Position numbers and translations under genes: made by a program
Shown: piece after piece, positions 36,584 through 45,667 of the stretch
Numbering within the stretch: the first letter of the stretch is position 1
Layout: each line of letters begins with the position of its first letter
Notes under the pieces: generated by a model
Told to the model about the DNA's origin: nothing
The model's database searches: none
The model's input: only the letters and a program-made list of their open reading frames with translations
Assembly (NCBI RefSeq): GCF_018860245.1
Contig: NZ_JAHKPD010000001.1
Coordinates: forward strand, 1 to 64,000
Source: Pseudotamlana agarivorans
GTDB lineage: Bacteria > Bacteroidota > Bacteroidia > Flavobacteriales > Flavobacteriaceae
Reading direction: 5' to 3'
Length of the DNA: 64,000 nucleotides

Positions 36584-37012
36584 TCAATTTTTAAGCTTAT
36601 GGTAATAAAATGCAGGTAATAATAGAATTAAAATAATAGGCTGAATTAAGAAACGGCGCACATTAAAAAACATATAGTAATCTTCTTGTCTTGGATGCAC
36701 AACGAAGTATAAATAAATACACATTAAAACAATAAATGCGAGTCCATAAATAACCCCAGATAACTTAACCATGCTTTTATCTAAAGAAACAACATAAATA
36801 ATAGCCAGAGAAATAATCGTATTCAAAACGTAACGCCAGGTTGTAAAACCAACAAGTTTAGCAATTTCCCTACGCGGACTATCGATATAGAGATAATCAT
36901 TTCTAAAAAAACTAAGATATGGATCGTAGAACAAGGCATCTTCAAAATACCGAATTAAAATGAGCATTAAGAACAAAAAAGATAGGACCAATATTTTATA
37001 AACTTTAGACAT
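36584..37012 (-). CDS. Exosortase F system-associated membrane protein
   Basis: 142 residues with about four membrane helices (ILVLSFLFLMLILIRYF, YVLNTIISLAIIYVV, GVIYGLAFIVLMCIYLYFVV, PIILILLLPAFYYH). The first loop holds EDALFYDPYLSFFRNDY, the mark of this partner family. The start overlaps the end of xrtF by eight bases. Small proteins of this kind are found only next to XrtF and are thought to act with it. Confidence 0.85.
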   Translation of the reverse strand: MSKVYKILVLSFLFLMLILIRYFEDALFYDPYLSFFRNDYLYIDSPRREIAKLVGFTTWRYVLNTIISLAIIYVVSLDKSMVKLSGVIYGLAFIVLMCIYLYFVVHPRQEDYYMFFNVRRFLIQPIILILLLPAFYYHKLKN

Positions 37013-37556
37013 GCTTTTTCTTGAGATTAGAAAAACGATTTACCCAAAATACCCAAAGAAAAAATACCATTCCATAAATAATTCCTGGAAAAATCACATT
37101 GTGTAGCATGCTATCATATTCAGGGAAATGATACAAACCAATAGTTAAGACCGCTATACGGAGTAAATTAATCGTATAAATAATAACACTACCAGATAAT
37201 ATATAAATCGCAGTTATTTTTAATGTGCCTGAAAATGCAATTATAAAGGAGATAAATAAAATAATAACGCTAAACGCATTACAACCTTCTACGATACGCG
37301 CTAAATATTCACCTTTTAAAAGCAGTTTTAAAGAAGGCTCTTCGGTGTGTTTTACAACTTCGCTATGATAACCAAAAAACTCCAATAATTCGGCTGTCTG
37401 CAACCCAACAAGATTTGTAAAGTAATCTGGATAATACATAGAACCATCGGAAAACTTAAGGTAAAAGCTATAAATCAAGGACAAAACAATATAAACGCCT
37501 AAAAAAGTTAGCATGAATTTTATAACCGACTTGTATTTAATAAATAGGGTCTTCAA
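37005..37556 (-). CDS. xrtF: Exosortase XrtF
   Basis: A membrane cysteine transpeptidase-like enzyme that processes C-terminal sorting signals. Several membrane helices are visible. The catalytic triad positions are intact: C92 in EGCNAFSVI, R133 in LLRIAVLT and H152 in MLHNVIFPG. Length 183 is normal for the compact XrtF type. No protein with a recognisable PEP-CTERM-like tail was noticed in this window, so its substrates lie elsewhere. Confidence 0.9.
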   Translation of the reverse strand: MKTLFIKYKSVIKFMLTFLGVYIVLSLIYSFYLKFSDGSMYYPDYFTNLVGLQTAELLEFFGYHSEVVKHTEEPSLKLLLKGEYLARIVEGCNAFSVIILFISFIIAFSGTLKITAIYILSGSVIIYTINLLRIAVLTIGLYHFPEYDSMLHNVIFPGIIYGMVFFLWVFWVNRFSNLKKKHV

Positions 37557-37688
37557 TGGAAATTTTCGGCATTTATTTTATTCAAATGCTCTGCCTTGTA
37601 CTTTTAGTTAATGAAATGTATTAATGTTATCTTAATGAATTATCAAATTACGCCATTTTAAATACTTTTACCAAAACCTTTTGAAATT

Positions 37689-38147
37689 ATGATTTTTGAA
37701 CAATTAAAACCACAGATAGAAGCTATAGTCTCTAATAACCAGAGAACAGTAGATGAACGCCTATATAGTATTTGCGAACTCCTAGAAAAAAACATCACTT
37801 ACTACAATTGGGTCGGTTTTTATTTTAGCCATGCCACTAAAGAAGAATTGCATTTGGGTCCTTATGTAGGCGCCCCAACAGATCATACGGTGATTCCATT
37901 TGGAAAAGGTATATGCGGACAAGTAGCTTTAAGTCACAGTAATTTTGTAGTACCAGATGTTAAAGCTCAAGATAATTACATCGCTTGTAGCATTACGGTA
38001 AAGGCTGAAATTGTGGTACCTATTTTTAAAAACGGCAAAAATATTGGTCAGATTGATATTGACTCGAATACACCAGATCCTTTTTCCCAATTGGATGAAT
38101 CATTTTTAGAATTTGTATGCGAACAAGTAGCCAATATACTTTCTTAA
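37689..38147 (+). CDS. GAF-domain protein related to free-methionine-(R)-sulfoxide reductase
   Basis: 152 residues, a single GAF domain. Compared with E. coli fRMsr (three cysteines, C84, C94, C118), the last two are present as C76 in GKGICGQV and C100 in YIACSITV. The first position is His (H66) in GAPTDHTVIPFG. The substrate-contact acidic residues in AEIVVPIF and QIDIDSNT are kept. The fold call is firm. Enzyme activity is likely but may rely on two cysteines only. The gene stands alone, divergent from xrtF. Confidence 0.75.
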   Translation: MIFEQLKPQIEAIVSNNQRTVDERLYSICELLEKNITYYNWVGFYFSHATKEELHLGPYVGAPTDHTVIPFGKGICGQVALSHSNFVVPDVKAQDNYIACSITVKAEIVVPIFKNGKNIGQIDIDSNTPDPFSQLDESFLEFVCEQVANILS

Positions 38148-38246
38148 ACTCAAAGTTCTAGAATATCCATTATTCGCATTTTGAGTTATCCATACCTTTC
38201 AACTATTTTATTGAACGTAAGAAAACCTTTTTTAAGAAATCAAAGC

Positions 38247-38275
38247 TTGTTTTTTAGAAGAAATAAGTACTTTTG
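38247..38275 (+). promoter_or_regulatory. Promoter of purH
   Basis: TTG (38247-38249), 18-base spacer, TACTTTTG (38268-38275). The -7 box fits TAnnTTTG exactly and is followed by CACTT. The leader to the purH start is about 80 bases. Confidence 0.7.
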
Positions 38276-38363
38276 CACTTATTTTCAAAACTTAGTGTAA
38301 AGCACTGATAAACACGATCAAATTATTTTTAAAACAAATAATTAAAAACATAACACAATAGAA

Positions 38364-39896
38364 ATGAGCAACGAGAAAACAATTAAATCTGCCTTAATTT
38401 CAGTATTCAGTAAAGATGGCTTAGAACCAATAGTTAAAGAACTTGACAAACAAGGTGTTACCATTTATTCTACTGGTGGTACAGAAAAATTTATTAACGA
38501 TTTAGGTATCAAAGTTGTTCCTGTTGAAGATGTTACTTCATACCCTTCTATTCTTGGTGGTCGTGTAAAAACGTTACACCCAAAAGTTTTTGGAGGTATT
38601 TTAAACAGACAAAGCCATGATGGTGATGTTGCTGAATTAGCAGAATATGAGATCCCACAAATTGATGTGGTTATCGTAGATTTATATCCGTTTGAAAAAA
38701 CAGTAGCTTCTGGCGCTAGTAATCAAGATATTATAGAAAAAATCGATATCGGTGGTATTTCTTTAATTCGTGCTGCAGCTAAAAATTATGCAGATGTGAT
38801 TTGTGTATCTTCAGTTAACGATTATGCTGAATTTTTAGATCTTATTTCTGCAAATAACGGCAGTATTTCTGAAGAAGACAGAAAACGTTTTGCTGGAAAA
38901 GCATTCAACGTATCTTCTCATTATGATACGGCAATTTTTAACTATTTTAATCAAAATAATGAAGAAACGGTTTTAAAAATTAGCGATCAAAACGGTAAAA
39001 CTTTACGTTACGGTGAAAACCCGCACCAAAAAGGATTTTTCTTCGGAAACTTTGATGAATTATTCACAAAACTTCACGGAAAAGAATTAAGCTACAACAA
39101 CTTATTAGATGTTGATGCGGCTGTTAACTTAATGAACGAATTTAAAAATGACGCACCAACATTTGCCATCTTAAAACATAACAATGCTTGTGGTTTAGCG
39201 CAACGTGACACCTTACACCAAGCTTATGTTGATGCTTTAGCTGGAGATCCAGTTTCTGCTTTTGGTGGTGTTTTAATTAGTAATAAAGAAATTGATTTAG
39301 CTACGGCTGAAGAAATCCATAAATTATTCTGCGAAGTGGTTATCGCACCTTCATTTTCCGCGGAAGCGCAAGCTTTACTTCAAGGTAAAAAGAATAGAAT
39401 ATTGTTAGTGATTCACGATATTGAATTACCAAAAACAAACGTAAGAAGTTGTTTAAACGGTGTTTTAGTTCAAGATAGAAATAACATTACAGATACCGCT
39501 GAAGGTTTAACAAATGTGACCACATTAGCACCAACCGAGGCACAAATAGCAGATTTATTATTCGCATCAAAAATTTGTAAGCACACAAAATCTAACACCA
39601 TTGTTTTAGTAAAAGACAATCAATTATGTGCTAGCGGAACCGGACAAACAAGTCGTGTAGATGCTTTACAACAAGCCATTCACAAAGCAGAATCTTTTAA
39701 TTTCGATTTAAAAGGCGCTGCCATGGCAAGTGATGCCTTCTTCCCTTTCCCTGACTGTGTAGAGATTGCTAAAAACGCAGGGATAACATCTGTAATTCAA
39801 CCAGGAGGATCTATTAAAGATCAATTAAGCATCGATTATTGTAACGATAATGATGTCGCAATGGTTATGACTGGTACGCGTCATTTCAAACATTAA
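38364..39896 (+). CDS. purH: Bifunctional AICAR formyltransferase / IMP cyclohydrolase
   Basis: Catalyses the last two steps of IMP synthesis. The N-terminal cyclohydrolase (MGS-like) domain shows ALISVFSKDGLEPIVKEL, YSTGGTEKFI, GGRVKTLHPKVFGGIL and DIGGISLIRAAAKN. The transformylase domain shows LRYGENPHQKGF, ILKHNNACGLA and GAMASDAFFPFPDCVE, ending MVMTGTRHFKH. Length 510 is usual. Monocistronic: own promoter, and an inverted repeat follows the stop. Confidence 0.97.
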   Translation: MSNEKTIKSALISVFSKDGLEPIVKELDKQGVTIYSTGGTEKFINDLGIKVVPVEDVTSYPSILGGRVKTLHPKVFGGILNRQSHDGDVAELAEYEIPQIDVVIVDLYPFEKTVASGASNQDIIEKIDIGGISLIRAAAKNYADVICVSSVNDYAEFLDLISANNGSISEEDRKRFAGKAFNVSSHYDTAIFNYFNQNNEETVLKISDQNGKTLRYGENPHQKGFFFGNFDELFTKLHGKELSYNNLLDVDAAVNLMNEFKNDAPTFAILKHNNACGLAQRDTLHQAYVDALAGDPVSAFGGVLISNKEIDLATAEEIHKLFCEVVIAPSFSAEAQALLQGKKNRILLVIHDIELPKTNVRSCLNGVLVQDRNNITDTAEGLTNVTTLAPTEAQIADLLFASKICKHTKSNTIVLVKDNQLCASGTGQTSRVDALQQAIHKAESFNFDLKGAAMASDAFFPFPDCVEIAKNAGITSVIQPGGSIKDQLSIDYCNDNDVAMVMTGTRHFKH

Positions 39897-39914
39897 TATT
39901 CATAATTTACATCT

Positions 39915-39956
39915 CATCGGTTTTTAAACGTGGTTCTAACCGTCTAAAAACCGATG
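39915..39956. terminator. Inverted repeat after purH, possible terminator
   Basis: Arms CATCGGTTTTTAAACG (39915-39930) and CGTCTAAAAACCGATG (39941-39956) are complementary at 15 of 16 bases around a 10-base loop. No T-run follows, so it may act as a stabilising 3' end structure rather than an intrinsic terminator. Confidence 0.5.
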
Positions 39957-40084
39957 AATAACGTATAAGATTCAGAACTGATATTTTAATCATAAAATGG
40001 ACGGCGTAAATCGCGTATATTTATATACTTTTATTACATTTACGAAATACGTTTTTTCAACTTTTTTAAAACATTTAATAGCAC

Positions 40085-41113
40085 ATGGGCTTTTTTGACT
40101 TCCTAACCGAAGAAATTGCGATAGATTTAGGTACTGCAAATACTCTTATTATTCACAACGACAAAGTTGTTGTTGATGCGCCTTCTATAGTAGCTCGAGA
40201 TAGGGTTTCAGGGAAAATAATTGCAGTTGGTCAAGAAGCCAGCTTAATGCAAGGTAAAACCCATGAGAACATTAAAACGATTCGCCCATTAAAAGATGGT
40301 GTGATTGCCGATTTTGATGCTTCAGAACAAATGATGAGTATGTTTATTAAGAACATACCTGCTTTAAAAAAGAAATTCTTCACCCCCGCTTTACGATTGG
40401 TTATTTGTATTCCATCAGGAATTACAGAGGTTGAAATGCGAGCGGTAAAAGAAAGTGCCGAACGCGTTAATGGTAAAGAAGTTTACTTAATTCACGAGCC
40501 TATGGCTGCCGCAATTGGTATTGGGGTAGATATCATGCAACCTAAAGGGAATATGGTAGTAGATATAGGTGGTGGTACCACCGAAATTGCTGTTATCGCC
40601 TTAGGTGGTATTGTTTGTGATAAATCTGTTAAAATTGCAGGTGATGTATTCACCAGTGATATTGTTTACTACATGCGTACACAACACAATTTATATGTGG
40701 GTGAGCGTACTGCTGAAAAAATAAAAATTCAAATCGGAGCTGCAACTGAAGATTTAGAATTACCTCCAGAAGATATGAGCGTTCAAGGGCGTGACTTACT
40801 TACTGGAAAACCTAAACAAGTCCAAATTTCTTATCGAGAAATCGCCAAAGCTTTAGATAAATCAATTTTAAGAATTGAAGATGCGGTTATGGAAACCCTC
40901 TCTCAAACCCCACCAGAATTAGCCGCCGATATTTATAATACCGGTATTTACTTAGCAGGTGGAGGTTCTATGCTTCGTGGATTAGACAAACGTTTGTCTC
41001 AAAAAACAGATTTACCAGTTTATATCGCTGAAGATCCATTACGTGCCGTAGTAAGAGGTACTGGTATCACTCTAAAAAATTTACCTAAATTTAAAAGCGT
41101 TTTGATAAAATAA
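40085..41113 (+). CDS. mreB: Rod-shape actin homolog MreB
   Basis: A cytoplasmic actin-like filament protein guiding lateral wall synthesis. It shows EIAIDLGTANTLI (phosphate 1), VVDIGGGTTEIAVIALGGIV (phosphate 2) and IYLAGGGSMLRGLDK (adenosine), with HEPMAAAIGIG between. Length 342 is standard. A weak -7-like box TACATTTA lies at about 40035. It is the first gene of mreB-mreC-mreD-mrdA-rodA, and the intergenic gaps are 18 bases or overlaps. Confidence 0.97.
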   Translation: MGFFDFLTEEIAIDLGTANTLIIHNDKVVVDAPSIVARDRVSGKIIAVGQEASLMQGKTHENIKTIRPLKDGVIADFDASEQMMSMFIKNIPALKKKFFTPALRLVICIPSGITEVEMRAVKESAERVNGKEVYLIHEPMAAAIGIGVDIMQPKGNMVVDIGGGTTEIAVIALGGIVCDKSVKIAGDVFTSDIVYYMRTQHNLYVGERTAEKIKIQIGAATEDLELPPEDMSVQGRDLLTGKPKQVQISYREIAKALDKSILRIEDAVMETLSQTPPELAADIYNTGIYLAGGGSMLRGLDKRLSQKTDLPVYIAEDPLRAVVRGTGITLKNLPKFKSVLIK

Positions 41114-41131
41114 GAATCCTGAATTTACACC

Positions 41132-41956
41132 ATGCAACAAATTATTAATTTTATAATTCGGTTTAAAAACTTTTTGTTGTTTTTGCTTCTGTTTTGTATC
41201 GCTCTTGCGTTTACTATTTTATCACACTCGTATCATACTAGTAAATTTATAAATTCGGCTAATTACCTTACAGGTGGTTTTTATGAATCTTTTCATCACA
41301 TTAGCCGTTACCTGGATTTAAATGATCAAAATGATTTACTAGCTGAAGAGAATCGTGCATTACGTGATTTATTATTCAACCAGAGCGTATTAGGGGATTC
41401 AACATACATCGATACGGCTTCATACAACACAGACTATCGGGTATATAGTGCTCAGGTTATAAAAAACAGTTACTCCATTACAAATAACGTGCTTACTTTA
41501 AACAAAGGTAAGGTTGATCATATACAGCAAGATTATGGGGTTATTTCTTCCAAAGGAATTATTGGTATCATTGAAAAAACCAGCACGAATTATTCCAGTG
41601 TTTTATCTATTTTAAATACTACAAGTCGTATTAGTGCGCAATTAAAGAAAACAAATCATTATGGTACTTTAGTTTGGGAAGGTTTGTCGCCCGAATTTAT
41701 AAAACTTATAGATATCCCAAAAGTCGCTCCTGTAAAACCAGGAGACACCGTTATTACATCAGGAAGATCTTCTATTTTCCCTAAAGGGGTTCAAATAGGT
41801 GTTGTTAACGATTTTAAATTAGATCAAACCGAAAACTATTATGAAGTCCAAATTAAATTATTCAACGATATGACCAATATTGAACATGTTTATATCATTG
41901 AAAATTTAAATTCAGAGGAAATTAAAAGCTTACAAAGGGAGAGCACAGATGAATAG
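41132..41956 (+). CDS. mreC: Rod-shape-determining protein MreC
   Basis: A membrane-anchored periplasmic scaffold. One N-terminal helix (about 12-30, NFLLFLLLFCIALAFTILSH), a coiled coil (about 60-85, LDLNDQNDLLAEENRALRDL), and the two beta-barrel lobes, with NKGKVDHIQQDYGVISSKGI and PGDTVITSGRSSIFPKGVQI as the family marks. Length 274. Its end overlaps the mreD start by eight bases. Confidence 0.95.
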   Translation: MQQIINFIIRFKNFLLFLLLFCIALAFTILSHSYHTSKFINSANYLTGGFYESFHHISRYLDLNDQNDLLAEENRALRDLLFNQSVLGDSTYIDTASYNTDYRVYSAQVIKNSYSITNNVLTLNKGKVDHIQQDYGVISSKGIIGIIEKTSTNYSSVLSILNTTSRISAQLKKTNHYGTLVWEGLSPEFIKLIDIPKVAPVKPGDTVITSGRSSIFPKGVQIGVVNDFKLDQTENYYEVQIKLFNDMTNIEHVYIIENLNSEEIKSLQRESTDE

Positions 41957-42455
41957 TATTCTATCCATACATACCGTACGATTTATTGTTTTAATAGTAC
42001 TACAAGTTTTATTATTAAACCATATCAATTTTTTAGGATATATAAACCCTTATATCTATATTTTATTTATTGCTTTATTTCCAATAAAAAACAACCGCAT
42101 TACGCTAATTATATTGAGTTTTTTATTAGGAATAATCTTAGACATCTTTCTAGATTCTGGAGGAATCCACGCTGGAGCTTCTGTGTTTATTGCCTATGCT
42201 AGACCTGTATTTCTAAAGTTTGCCTTCGGGACGATGTTCGAACATCAACTTATAAAATTTAATATGGTGGAGTTTACATCAAAACTCATTTATTTCACAC
42301 TACTTACTGTTACTCACCATTTTATTTTATTTTCCTTGGAAATATTTAGCTTTTCTAAGATTTTATTAATACTTGAAAAAACATTATTTTCAAGTATTTT
42401 CACTATTTTATTAAGCATCATACTAACTATCATATTTAGTAAAAAATTTAAATGA
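41949..42455 (+). CDS. mreD: Rod-shape-determining protein MreD
   Basis: 168 residues, almost entirely hydrophobic, with five to six membrane helices. The typical N-terminal segment LVLLNHINFLGYINPYIYIL-like sequence is followed by FPIKNNRITLIILSFLLGII and DIFLDSGGIHAGASVFIAY. Identity rests on these and on the position between mreC and the PBP2 gene. The stop overlaps the next start by four bases (ATGA). Confidence 0.92.
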   Translation: MNSILSIHTVRFIVLIVLQVLLLNHINFLGYINPYIYILFIALFPIKNNRITLIILSFLLGIILDIFLDSGGIHAGASVFIAYARPVFLKFAFGTMFEHQLIKFNMVEFTSKLIYFTLLTVTHHFILFSLEIFSFSKILLILEKTLFSSIFTILLSIILTIIFSKKFK

Positions 42456-44389
42456 GACAATTTTTACTTTTCATTACTATAATCGTTGTTGGTCTAATAT
42501 TCATTTCAAGACTCTTTTACCTGCAGGTTTATACTACGGGATCACACAGTCTATTTGCAGATAACGCCATAAGAAAAGTTTACGATTACCCTAAAAGAGG
42601 ATTTGTTTTCGATAGAAATGGAAAGCTATTAGTTTCGAACCAGCCTTCATATGATGTCATGATCATCCCTAGAGAGGTTGAAGAATTGGATACTATAGAA
42701 TTTTGTAACCTTTTAAAAATAGATAAAGACAAATTCTTAGATAAGTACAAAAAGGCGAGACACTATTCACCAAGATTACCATCTGTTTTTGTTTCACATC
42801 TTTCTAAGGAAGACTACGCAGTTCTACAAGAAAAAATGCGTAAATTTCATGGCTTTTACATCCAAAAACGTTCGTTAAGACATTACGAGGCCAATATTGG
42901 AGCAAACGTCCTTGGAGACCTTGGAGAAGTGAACAATAGAACTATTGAAAAAGACCCTTATTACAGAATGGGTGATTTAATAGGAAAACAAGGGATTGAG
43001 GCTTCTTATGAAAAAACACTACGTGGTGTAAAGGGAATTAAATTCATACAAAAAGACCGATTTAACAGGAATATAGGGCCTTATAAAAACGGGGAATTTG
43101 ATACCATCCCAGAACCGGGCAAAGATATTACCATTACCATTGACTCCGATTTACAAGCTTATGGTGAGCTTTTAATGCGTAATAAACGTGGTGGTGTTAT
43201 TGCAATAGAACCTGCTACGGGTGAAATATTAGCTATGGTGGCTGCTCCAACTTACGATCCGAATATATTAGTTGGAAGAGATCGTTCTAAAAACTTCACT
43301 AAACTTTATAATGATTCCATAGCAAAACCTCTTTTTAACAGGAGTTTGCAAGGGGTTTACGCTCCTGGTTCTCCATTTAAATTAATGAATGCTTTAATTT
43401 CTTTACAAGAAGGTGTCATGACGCCTAAAGAGACCGTAACTTGTTATCGCGGTTACCATTACGGTAGAAGTTTTATGAAATGTCACTGTGCTAGTGGAAC
43501 AAGAAATAACATGATATCTGGAATACAACATTCTTGTAATGCGTATTTTGCTACCGTGTACCGAAAGATACTTGATAAAAATGGTAATGCTTCCAAAGGG
43601 ATCGATGTTTGGAGTGATCATGCCAAAAGTTTTGGATTGGGTAAATTCTTAAACAATGACTTATATGTTGGTCAGAAAGGAAGAATTCCAAATCGCGAAT
43701 ACTATAAATATGCTTATCCAAAAACATTCTATTCTACCTATACCGTATCAAACGCTATTGGTCAAGGTGAGGTAGCAACAACACCCATACAATTGGCAAA
43801 CATGGCAGCTGCTATTGCTAATAGAGGTTATTTTTACACCCCACACATTATAAAAAATATTGAGGACGAAACCCTTCCTGAGCAATTTACCAAACCTAAG
43901 TATACTACGATTGATAGTAAACATTTTGACCCTGTTGTTGAAGGCATGCATGAGGTTTACAAACGAGGAACTGCAGCCTCATTACAAGTTAAAGGCATCG
44001 ATATTTGTGGAAAAACAGGTACGGTTGAAAATTTCATCAAACTGGATAGTGTTAAAATGCAATTAACAGATCACTCGATATTTTTAGCCTTCGCTCCTAA
44101 AGAAAATCCGAAAATCGCGATCTCTGTTTTTGTTGAAAATGGATATTGGGGAAGCCGTTATGCTGGTAAGATTGCCAGTTTAATGATAGAAAAACATTTA
44201 AAAGACAGCATTACTAGAACCGATTTAGAAACCTGGATTCTTAAACATAGCTTAGAGAACGAATATGCTAAACCTTATTCAGGAAAACCTTTCGGAATAA
44301 ACGGTCGTTCTGCTTTTCAGGTAGTAGATAACGAAGAATACACCGAATTAAGAGCCTTACTTGAAAAAATTAATAACCCAGAAAAATAA
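42452..44389 (+). CDS. mrdA: Penicillin-binding protein 2 (peptidoglycan transpeptidase)
   Basis: A class B PBP of the elongasome, 645 residues. One N-terminal membrane helix (about 3-23), a pedestal domain with YPKRGFVFDRNGKLLVSNQP, and a transpeptidase domain with all three motifs: SPFK (S307, K310) in YAPGSPFKLM, SCN (361-363), and KTG (521-523) in CGKTGTVEN. The segment before SCN is rich in Cys and His (CYRGYHYGRSFMKCHCASG), as in other PBP2 proteins of this phylum, and may bind a metal. It abuts rodA with no gap. Confidence 0.96.
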   Translation: MRQFLLFITIIVVGLIFISRLFYLQVYTTGSHSLFADNAIRKVYDYPKRGFVFDRNGKLLVSNQPSYDVMIIPREVEELDTIEFCNLLKIDKDKFLDKYKKARHYSPRLPSVFVSHLSKEDYAVLQEKMRKFHGFYIQKRSLRHYEANIGANVLGDLGEVNNRTIEKDPYYRMGDLIGKQGIEASYEKTLRGVKGIKFIQKDRFNRNIGPYKNGEFDTIPEPGKDITITIDSDLQAYGELLMRNKRGGVIAIEPATGEILAMVAAPTYDPNILVGRDRSKNFTKLYNDSIAKPLFNRSLQGVYAPGSPFKLMNALISLQEGVMTPKETVTCYRGYHYGRSFMKCHCASGTRNNMISGIQHSCNAYFATVYRKILDKNGNASKGIDVWSDHAKSFGLGKFLNNDLYVGQKGRIPNREYYKYAYPKTFYSTYTVSNAIGQGEVATTPIQLANMAAAIANRGYFYTPHIIKNIEDETLPEQFTKPKYTTIDSKHFDPVVEGMHEVYKRGTAASLQVKGIDICGKTGTVENFIKLDSVKMQLTDHSIFLAFAPKENPKIAISVFVENGYWGSRYAGKIASLMIEKHLKDSITRTDLETWILKHSLENEYAKPYSGKPFGINGRSAFQVVDNEEYTELRALLEKINNPEK

Positions 44390-45667
44390 ATGGTTAGAGA
44401 AACGAATAGATACTTTAAATTCGATTGGATTACAATTCTACTCTTCTTTTGCTTAGTTGGCTTTGGATGGCTTAATATATTGTCGGCTTCGCATGTGGGA
44501 ACCGAGATAAATTATTTCGACTTTTCTCAGCCTTTTGGAAAACAACTCGTTTTCATCTTTTGCACGATGGTATTAATTACGCTATTGCTGGCGATTGACG
44601 CTAAATTTTACGAACGTTTTGCCAGTATTATTTTTATTGTTTCTATGCTTTCACTCGTTGGCTTATTTGCCTTTGGTAAAAATGTAAATGGAGCTACCTC
44701 CTGGTATGGCATAGGTAGTTTCACCCTCCAACCAAGTGAATTCGCTAAAGCCGCCACCGCACTAGCAGTTGCGAAGTATGTAAGTGACTTAAACACTAAT
44801 TTGACATTCTTTAAAGACCAGATCAAGGTCTTTGCTATTATTGTTACGCCTGCAATATTAGTTTTATTACAAAATGACACTGGTAGTACGATAGTTTACG
44901 GCGCATTCTTTTTCGTTTTATACCGTGAAGGTCTACCAAAATATTACTTAAACATAGCCGTATCATTAATTTTAATCGCGATTTTATCATTAAAATTTGG
45001 GGCTATAGCAACTTCTATCATTGCTGTTCTTGTAGCTGTGGCTATCTATTTTTTCAGTAAGAAAAGATTACGAATACATTATATTGCCATGTTCTTAGCC
45101 GCTGCCATTGCCGTGTCTTTTAGTATTAAATTATTTTACAACAATGTATTACAACCCCATCAAAAAGATAGAATAAGTCTTTGGTTAAACCTTGAAAAAG
45201 ACCCGATCAAACTTGATCAAATGAAAAAAACCTTTGCTTATAACCTTAATGAATCTGAGAAAGCTATAGGGAAAGGTGGACTCTGGGGCAAAGGGTTTAT
45301 GCAAGGTACAAGAACTACAGGGAAATTTGTACCTGAGCAACATACCGATTATATCTTTAGTACTGTTGGTGAAGAATGGGGCTTTTTAGGAAGTAGCATG
45401 GTAGTCATAACTTTTGTTTTACTCCTATTGCGAATACTCCATTTAGCAGAGTTACAGAAATCTCAATTTAGTAGAATTTACGGTTATAGTGTTGCTGCCA
45501 TTGTTTTCATTCACTTTATGATAAATATCGGAATGGTTATGGGCTTAATCCCAACTATTGGTATTCCATTACCTATGTTTAGCTACGGTGGTTCAGGACT
45601 TTGGGCATTTACCATATTAATATTCATTTTTGTGAAATTAGACTCCAATAGAATTAATGAATGGTAA
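44390..45667 (+). CDS. rodA: Rod-shape-determining glycosyltransferase RodA (SEDS)
   Basis: A polytopic SEDS-family peptidoglycan polymerase, partner of PBP2. 425 residues with about ten helices. Marks include GATSWYGIGSFTLQPSEFAK, LQNDTGSTIVYGAFF (with the catalytic Asp), GKGFMQGTRTTGKFVPEQHT-DYIFS and GIPLPMFSYGGSGL. The gene's end overlaps the start of the deformylase-like gene by seven bases. Confidence 0.96.
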   Translation: MVRETNRYFKFDWITILLFFCLVGFGWLNILSASHVGTEINYFDFSQPFGKQLVFIFCTMVLITLLLAIDAKFYERFASIIFIVSMLSLVGLFAFGKNVNGATSWYGIGSFTLQPSEFAKAATALAVAKYVSDLNTNLTFFKDQIKVFAIIVTPAILVLLQNDTGSTIVYGAFFFVLYREGLPKYYLNIAVSLILIAILSLKFGAIATSIIAVLVAVAIYFFSKKRLRIHYIAMFLAAAIAVSFSIKLFYNNVLQPHQKDRISLWLNLEKDPIKLDQMKKTFAYNLNESEKAIGKGGLWGKGFMQGTRTTGKFVPEQHTDYIFSTVGEEWGFLGSSMVVITFVLLLLRILHLAELQKSQFSRIYGYSVAAIVFIHFMINIGMVMGLIPTIGIPLPMFSYGGSGLWAFTILIFIFVKLDSNRINEW

